A stretch of 24,426 bases of DNA from a virus. The stretch spans positions 1-24,426 of IMG/VR virus record IMGVR_UViG_3300017763_003342, one strand, 5' to 3'. The notes beneath the pieces were generated by a model, which made no database searches, was not told where the DNA came from, and was given only the letters and a program-made list of their open reading frames with translations. Below, piece after piece: positions 21,422 through 24,426 of this stretch. The position numbers and the translations under genes are program-made. The stretch's first letter is position 1, and each line of letters starts with the position of its first letter.

Positions 21422-22061
21422 TTTAATAGAATTAAAAAATGTTGAATCTAATGATTTAGATCTTACTATAGAACAGGTAGGAGCTAATAATACTATACAG
21501 TGCTATCAAGATAATTGGTGCTATATAAAGGATAGTGTTACTATAGATTTTAAACAAGTAAATACATCCACTGCAACAAATGTTTTAGAAATTTGGCATG
21601 TAGAAGATGGTAATAATACTATACGATGGGGTCAAGGTGTTTCACTCAATAATAAGAATTCTACAACATGGGTATATGATGGAACTGAAGGCGGTGGTCA
21701 TTACGCTAGAATAGATGTACATGGCGGTGGTAATAATTTTATAGGATATCAGCAAAATGCTGGTGATACTACTGGACACATTTTTACATCTCTTATTTTT
21801 AGTGATAATAATGACATATGGGTTAGACAAAAAAATAATGGTCGTAAAGAATTAAACCTATACACAACATCAGATGGTAATACTATAGATGTTTTGCAAA
21901 AAACAAACGGTGGTGAACATACTGCTAATATAGCTTTACATGGTTCACAACCAACAACTTTAAATTTAATACAACAAGGACAAACTGATCAATCATATTC
22001 TATTACACAAAATTGTGTAACGGTTGGTGGTTGTTCTATCAGTGTAACACAGGGTAATTAA
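21348..22061 (+). CDS. Secreted curlin-repeat protein 2 (Gln-bearing)
   Basis: A 237-residue exported protein: signal peptide (about 1-23, ending FVKA), then six or seven curlin-like units such as LDLTIEQVGANNTI, LEIWHVEDGNNTIRWGQ, ARIDVHGGGNNFIGYQQ, SLIFSDNNDIWVRQK and LNLYTTSDGNTIDVLQK, then a Gln-rich end (LNLIQQGQTDQSYSITQ). The (hydrophobic)-x-G-x-N-x-I-x-x-x-Q layout is closer to CsgA/CsgB than the first curlin, with Gln kept at the strand end. Cys pairs at 52/58 and 223/229. The signal peptide is encoded inside the 3' end of the FecR gene (74-base overlap). It may be the nucleator or a co-subunit. Confidence 0.78.
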   Translation: MKVEKITLLLAMASLLLSSFVKADNLIELKNVESNDLDLTIEQVGANNTIQCYQDNWCYIKDSVTIDFKQVNTSTATNVLEIWHVEDGNNTIRWGQGVSLNNKNSTTWVYDGTEGGGHYARIDVHGGGNNFIGYQQNAGDTTGHIFTSLIFSDNNDIWVRQKNNGRKELNLYTTSDGNTIDVLQKTNGGEHTANIALHGSQPTTLNLIQQGQTDQSYSITQNCVTVGGCSISVTQGN

Positions 22062-22062
22062 T

Positions 22063-22323
22063 ATGGAATGTCCAGAAGATCTTATATGTTTTACTGAAGA
22101 AGAGTGGACAAATTTTTTAACTGAATATGAACTCGATATTGTAAATGAGGTTGGCACACCAACTTCTACAAGTGATGCGGAAGCGGCAATAAACTTTACA
22201 TGGGAAATTTTATTTCTCTCGCCATGGGAATTAGCTTACATAGCTTTACCTATGAGCGTTTTAGCGTTTTACGGGCTCACAATATATGCAATATTCAAAT
22301 GGCTTCAGAAAAAATTTAACTAA
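22063..22323 (+). CDS. Small C-terminally anchored membrane protein
   Basis: An 86-residue protein with an acidic soluble N-terminus holding a Cys pair (MECPEDLICF, Cys3 and Cys9), and one membrane segment near the end (about 55-78, WELAYIALPMSVLAFYGLTIYAIF) followed by a basic tail (KWLQKKFN). The basic tail suggests the C-terminus is cytoplasmic and the N-terminus periplasmic, like the other Cys-pair proteins of this block. It starts one base after curlin 2 stops. No family is recognised. It could link the fibre machinery to the cyclase, but that is only inferred from position. Confidence 0.6.
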   Translation: MECPEDLICFTEEEWTNFLTEYELDIVNEVGTPTSTSDAEAAINFTWEILFLSPWELAYIALPMSVLAFYGLTIYAIFKWLQKKFN

Positions 22324-22399
22324 TTTAAAATATTATATAAGAAGAAAATACGGCTATCCTAATCAGAAAAAAGGATTATTAATAGATATATACGCATGA
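22286..22399 (+). CDS. Possible 37-residue basic protein bridging to the cyclase gene
   Basis: A short frame beginning MQYSNGFRKNLTNLKYYIRR and ending KKGLLIDIYA. It overlaps the preceding gene by 38 bases and the cyclase start by ATGA. The otherwise noncoding 72-base gap is fully covered by it, and the residues (KYYIRRKYGYPNQKK) look protein-like. There is no clear SD, so it could be a leader peptide whose translation is coupled to the cyclase, or a chance frame. Confidence 0.4.
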   Translation: MQYSNGFRKNLTNLKYYIRRKYGYPNQKKGLLIDIYA

Positions 22400-24228
22400 A
22401 ATACATTACTTCAATATGGACAACACTATTAATAATTGTTTTATTAATTGGTTTAAGAGTACAAGATCCTCAGTTATTAGAAGAAACTAGATTAAATGCC
22501 TTTGATCAATATATCCAATCACTACCTGATAAACATTCAGACCAAATTGTATTAATTGATATAGGCGAAGATAGCCTAGAAGCATTAGGACAATATCCAT
22601 TCCCAAGACAAACATACGCACAGATGATATCTGATTTACGTAATGCAAATGCAGGTATGATTGGATTTACTATAATGTTTCCAGAATCAGATAGATTTGG
22701 TGGTGACGAAATATTTGCATCATGGATCAGAGATAATGGAATCATATTATCACAAGACGCAAGCTCAGCGGGAAGAAGTAATCAAGCACCATATGTAGGA
22801 ACAGCAATAAAAGGTATAGGCGATCCATATAATTATGCATATGAATACACTGGATTAGTAACTAATATATCAATGTTAGAATCAGAAGCTTGGGGTGTAG
22901 GATTAATAAATGGAGCTCAAGAGGTTGATAATGTCACAAGAAGAATACCTCTAATATCACAAGTAAACAATAAATTATATCCGTCATTTGCATTAGAAAC
23001 TATTAGAGTACTTCAAGACAAAAAATCATATACGATGCATGTCGAAGATTTTGGTATATTAGATGTAATGATTCCACCATATGAACCAGTAAAAACTGAT
23101 ACTAATGGATCTATATGGATTAATACAAATTACACATTTGATAGTTATATGTATGGAGTAGATGCATTACCTAATTTAAATGGAAAAACAGTTATTGTAG
23201 GAGTTACAGCTTCTGGTATAGTTCCACAAACATCAACACCGATGGGATTGGTATATCCTCATCAGTTACAGGCTTCTGTTATACAAACTATAATGGATGG
23301 ATCTTCTATATCTCGTCCGCAGTGGGCAGATTCAATGGAAATATTAGTTGGTTTGATTCTATCTTTAGTATTGGTCTTGACGGTATATTATCTACCGATC
23401 TGGGCATCGCTTGTTGTCTTCTTCTCGAACGTTGCAATTGCTGCATCTTCTGTATATTTCTTCTGGTACGAATGGGGTATACTCCTCGATCTTTCGTTTC
23501 AACTAATATTATATATAATAACCTTCACCTCAGCGGGCTTTAATAATTTTTATAAGCAATTTATGTTACGACAACAAATTAGAAAGCAGTTTGAAACTTA
23601 CCTAGATCCTAGACAAGTGGCACTATTACAAAAAGATCCATCGCTATTAAAGCTTGGTGGAGAACGGAAAGAGATGACATTTATGTTTATGGATATAGTA
23701 GGGTTTACTCCAATATCAGAGCATTATAAAAACAACGATGATCCTGAAGGGTTAGTGATTATTATAAATAATTATTTAGATCGTATGACTAAAGTAGTTT
23801 TAAAGCATGGTGGAACGATTGATAAGTATATGGGTGATTGTATTATGGCTTTTTGGAATGCACCATTACAATGTGATAATCATGCAGACATGGCTTTAAA
23901 AGCAGCAGAGGAGATAGTAGAGACAGCAGATGAACTTATTAAAGAATTGGAACAACAGGGTTTACCTAGGATTGATATTGGTATTGGTATCAACACCGGC
24001 GATTGCATCGTCGGAAACATGGGATCAGAAACTCGATTTGACTATTCCGTCATTGGAGATGCCGTTAACCTTGGAGCTAGACTCGAAGGCCAAACACGCA
24101 ATTATGATGGGGTTCGAGTGTTGTTATCACAGTTCACTGCTGGAAAGTGTAAAGAGAGAAGCTTCACTCAAGTCGATAGAATACAAGTCAAAGGTAAAAC
24201 AGAGAAAATTCAAATTTTCACTATCTAA
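22396..24228 (+). CDS. CHASE2-domain class III adenylate cyclase
   Basis: A 610-residue membrane enzyme making cyclic nucleotide from NTP. Order: an N-terminal membrane helix (about 5-21); an extracytoplasmic CHASE2 sensor (about 25-310, with IVLIDIGEDSLEALGQYPFPR, GFTIMFPESD, LNGKTVIVGVTASG); three membrane helices (about 313-385); a linker with FETYLDPRQV; and a class III cyclase (about 425-610). Catalytic residues are all present: metal Asp433 (FMDIVGFT) and Asp481 (KYMGD), adenine-selecting Lys477 and Ser551, and transition-state Asn558 and Arg562 (IGDAVNLGARLEG). So it should be active and prefer ATP. The FecR protein upstream is a likely sensor partner. This is very unusual cargo for a phage. 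Confidence 0.94.
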   Translation: MKYITSIWTTLLIIVLLIGLRVQDPQLLEETRLNAFDQYIQSLPDKHSDQIVLIDIGEDSLEALGQYPFPRQTYAQMISDLRNANAGMIGFTIMFPESDRFGGDEIFASWIRDNGIILSQDASSAGRSNQAPYVGTAIKGIGDPYNYAYEYTGLVTNISMLESEAWGVGLINGAQEVDNVTRRIPLISQVNNKLYPSFALETIRVLQDKKSYTMHVEDFGILDVMIPPYEPVKTDTNGSIWINTNYTFDSYMYGVDALPNLNGKTVIVGVTASGIVPQTSTPMGLVYPHQLQASVIQTIMDGSSISRPQWADSMEILVGLILSLVLVLTVYYLPIWASLVVFFSNVAIAASSVYFFWYEWGILLDLSFQLILYIITFTSAGFNNFYKQFMLRQQIRKQFETYLDPRQVALLQKDPSLLKLGGERKEMTFMFMDIVGFTPISEHYKNNDDPEGLVIIINNYLDRMTKVVLKHGGTIDKYMGDCIMAFWNAPLQCDNHADMALKAAEEIVETADELIKELEQQGLPRIDIGIGINTGDCIVGNMGSETRFDYSVIGDAVNLGARLEGQTRNYDGVRVLLSQFTAGKCKERSFTQVDRIQVKGKTEKIQIFTI

Positions 24229-24426
24229 TACTTATCCAACTGACCGCCAAATAGTATATTTTTATGTGATTAACACACTTGATATATGGACTACTTACAG
24301 GGGAGTAAAATCTGGAAAGGCTAAAGAGAAAAATCCGTTATTACCAAATAGTCCAAATATTGGAGAATTAATAGCCTTTAAGGTCGTATGGAGTGATGTA
24401 ATTCTTACGTCTTTTAATGAGGAAGA
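24104..24426 (+). CDS. Partial gene, membrane protein cut by window end (start uncertain)
   Basis: A frame open from ATG 24104 (inside the cyclase gene) to the end of the window without a stop. From about 24242 it reads TDRQIVYFYVINTLDIWTTY, then a basic loop, then NPLLPNSPNIGELIAFK and a second hydrophobic stretch (VVWSDVIL). The DxxTTxxG...NPLLP plan recalls small two-or-more-helix membrane proteins of the DUF5658 kind found in phages. The first 40 residues from ATG 24104 look partly like a shadow of the cyclase. A GTG at 24266 is the alternative start but would cut into the first helix. Neither has an SD. Confidence 0.5.
   Translation, partial: MMGFECCYHSSLLESVKREASLKSIEYKSKVKQRKFKFSLSNTYPTDRQIVYFYVINTLDIWTTYRGVKSGKAKEKNPLLPNSPNIGELIAFKVVWSDVILTSFNEE

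Noticed and set aside
23763-23770. TATAAATA inside the cyclase gene
   Set aside because: It is formed by Ile/Asn codons in the catalytic domain with no gene starting nearby.
1-24426. tRNA genes, insertion sequences, CRISPR arrays, integrase or attachment sites
   Set aside because: No noncoding gap is long enough for a tRNA cluster, no transposase or integrase motif is encoded, and no spaced repeats or terminal inverted repeats were seen.

Overview
This window looks like part of a T4-like (myovirus-type) marine phage genome. By eye it is AT-rich, at about one third G+C. Every gene is on the + strand and packed tightly, with many 1-95 base overlaps. The gene set is typical of marine T4-like phages: class Ia ribonucleotide reductase with glutaredoxin, a T4-type RNase H/FEN nuclease, PhoH ATPase, a PD-(D/E)XK nuclease, T4-type lysozyme, tail-fibre-like proteins and many small conserved phage proteins. 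There are no photosystem genes. The style resembles phages of SAR11 or other AT-rich marine bacteria more than cyanophages, but the host is an inference.

Layout. 1-2196: a lysis-linked block with a small basic protein, an inner-membrane spanin, an overlapping outer-membrane lipoprotein spanin, a class 3 lipase and a small membrane protein. 2200-6665: nucleotide metabolism (nrdA, nrdB, a small membrane protein, glutaredoxin), a 47-residue zinc ribbon and a GIY-YIG nuclease. 6669-11414: DNA metabolism and small phage proteins (RNase H, PhoH, PD-(D/E)XK nuclease, a cytidylyltransferase-like enzyme). 11448-13651: a HAD-like phosphatase, an MptE/sialyltransferase-like protein and a string of very small genes. 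13627-17606: tail-fibre-like structural proteins, lysozyme, small proteins and an IscA/HesB-like Fe-S carrier ending in a terminator. 17624-24426: two tandem holin-like membrane proteins, then a curli-type secretion cluster (CsgF, CsgG, two secreted curlin-repeat proteins, and a secreted FecR-domain protein between them), two small proteins, a CHASE2-class III adenylate cyclase, and a gene cut by the window edge.

Transcription signals. Four matching sigma70-type promoters, each with TGTAC(A/T), a 17-base spacer and an extended -10 (TGn-TATAAT-like), stand before nrdA, the 6705 gene, the 8609 gene and the 11508 gene. They are probably early or middle promoters. T4 late-type TATAAATA boxes stand just before the structural genes (13627, 15253), before the holin-like/curli block (17624) and, less surely, before the GIY-YIG gene (6230). 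Several promoters lie so close to the start codon that the mRNA would be leaderless.

The most striking region is 17624-24228. It would place an outer-membrane curli pore (CsgG), its CsgF partner, two putative amyloid subunits, a periplasmic FecR protein and a membrane cyclase with an extracytoplasmic CHASE2 sensor in one late phage operon, after holin-like genes. The CsgG, CsgF, FecR and cyclase calls are strong. That they form one system making surface fibres and a cAMP signal during infection is inference. I have a general recollection that curli-type genes have been noted in SAR11 myophages, which must be checked before claiming novelty.
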